From Pilaira anomala (taxonomy: Eukaryota > Mucoromycota > Mucoromycetes > Mucorales > Mucoraceae): 16,495 nucleotides of DNA. Positions 15,949-16,495 of the stretch are shown one piece after another (the first letter of the stretch is position 1; each line of letters starts with the position of its first letter). The notes below the pieces were generated by a model. That model was not told the DNA's origin, ran no database searches, and saw nothing but the letters and a program-made list of their open reading frames with translations. The translations under genes and the position numbers were made by a program. The stretch covers positions 1-16,495 of the forward strand of contig JAIXMQ010000178.1 in NCBI GenBank assembly GCA_025716855.1. Direction: 5' to 3'.

Positions 15949-16495
15949 TTACATTTTGCCACGCTTAAGATTGTTTAAAACAATTTCGTTTGCATCCCAA
16001 TCAACACGAAATCTTTTTTTTGTTTTGAACGGCATATCTACACCGAAAAAGAATAAGTTTTCTTTATGTCGTACCCTTGACATAGCTACATATAGTTGGC
16101 CATGGTCTTTCATGTTGTCGAGATGAATTGCGACACAATCGATTGTAGTACTTTGAGCTTTATGGATGGTGGCAGCAAAGGCAGGAATAATCGGAAATTG
16201 TCTTCTGGAATAACTAGTCTTGGACACAGTACGGCTGACTCTTTGAATCCATTGTTCTACAGTATTTCCATTCACTGTTTTTCTTAGACCAATGTTTAAG
16301 TCATCAATGAAGAAAATAGTAGCAATAGTACCATTAACCCAACCGGCATCAACATCAATGTTTTGAAGAAGCATTACAGGAATACCGATTTTTACCCGAA
16401 GTTTTCTTACTAGACGTGTTTCACGGAGAGCAGCCCAGGCAGCCTGTTCAGAGCAGTTAAAGTAGTCCCATAATTCTATAGTAATTACTTCACCA
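15949..16495 (-). CDS. PIF1-like helicase, C-terminal part (Helitron-type), truncated by window edge
   Basis: An SF1 DNA helicase, unwinding DNA by ATP hydrolysis; this subtype is typical of Helitron transposons and fungal PIF1 expansions. Visible parts in order: KLRVKIGIPVMLLQNIDVD and GWVNGTIA (the GxPVMLLxNxD...NGT segment), then FPIIPAFAATIHKAQSTTID (motif V) and GQLYVAMSRVRHKENLF (motif VI). An ATG at 16374 is internal, because the homologous frame is open upstream to the edge. The N-terminal Walker motifs and any Rep domain lie outside, so I cannot say whether it belongs to a Helitron or a free-standing gene. The TAA at 15949 gives a normal C-terminus. No break is visible. Confidence 0.88.
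   Translation of the reverse strand, partial: GEVITIELWDYFNCSEQAAWAALRETRLVRKLRVKIGIPVMLLQNIDVDAGWVNGTIATIFFIDDLNIGLRKTVNGNTVEQWIQRVSRTVSKTSYSRRQFPIIPAFAATIHKAQSTTIDCVAIHLDNMKDHGQLYVAMSRVRHKENLFFFGVDMPFKTKKRFRVDWDANEIVLNNLKRGKM

Noticed and set aside
15756..16495. Complete Helitron with a defined 3' hairpin and CTRR end
   Set aside because: Only the helicase C-terminus is visible; no convincing Helitron end was found between the gene and the Ty3 insertion or in the left flank.

Overview
This is a 16.5 kb AT-rich eukaryotic window built almost entirely of transposable elements nested inside one another. Short introns (50-97 nt, GTAAGT-like donors, CAG/TAG acceptors), a TNP2-type CACTA transposase, a PIF1-like helicase of the kind carried by Helitrons, and a chitovirus-free, fungal-style Ty3 polyprotein all suggest a fungus. 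An early-diverging (Mucoromycota-like) lineage is my inference from general resemblance; nothing in the window proves it. I see no bacterial-type genes, CRISPR array, rRNA or tRNA gene.

Layout. Positions 1-1647 are older flanking DNA: a possible 3' end of a repetitive acidic CDS (1-84), a possible exon (742-830), a 66-nt T run, and a cluster of inverted TACTGAA/TTCAGTA motifs (1270-1520). From 1648 to 15751 lies a Ty3/gypsy LTR retrotransposon with near-identical LTRs (314 and 313 bp, three differences), an AAGG target duplication, a primer binding site, gag with two zinc knuckles, and pol in the order protease, reverse transcriptase, RNase H, integrase. Its pol frame has three in-frame stops. 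From 7793 to 15179 the integrase C-terminal region is split by a 7.4 kb CACTA (EnSpm) DNA transposon with CACTA termini and a TTA target duplication. Removing the transposon and one TTA rejoins the integrase frame. Inside the CACTA transposase gene sits a third layer: a 594-bp Tc1/mariner-like non-autonomous element (9395-9988) with 24-bp perfect inverted repeats and TA flanks. Beyond the 3' LTR, 15949-16495 holds the C-terminal part of a PIF1-like helicase on the minus strand.

How the parts relate. The CACTA element carries two divergent genes: a multi-exon TNP2-like transposase with an N-terminal C2H2 zinc finger (minus strand, 12249 to 8471), and a small unrecognised basic-tailed protein (plus strand, 12821 to 13701). 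About twelve ~30-bp A/T-tract repeats lie between them and may form a shared promoter or binding array. Insertion order is fixed by the nesting: helicase region, then Ty3, then CACTA, then the mariner-like element. The inner CACTA carries more frame breaks than the older Ty3 around it. This suggests it was already defective and was moved by a transposase supplied from elsewhere, or that the assembly has homopolymer errors.
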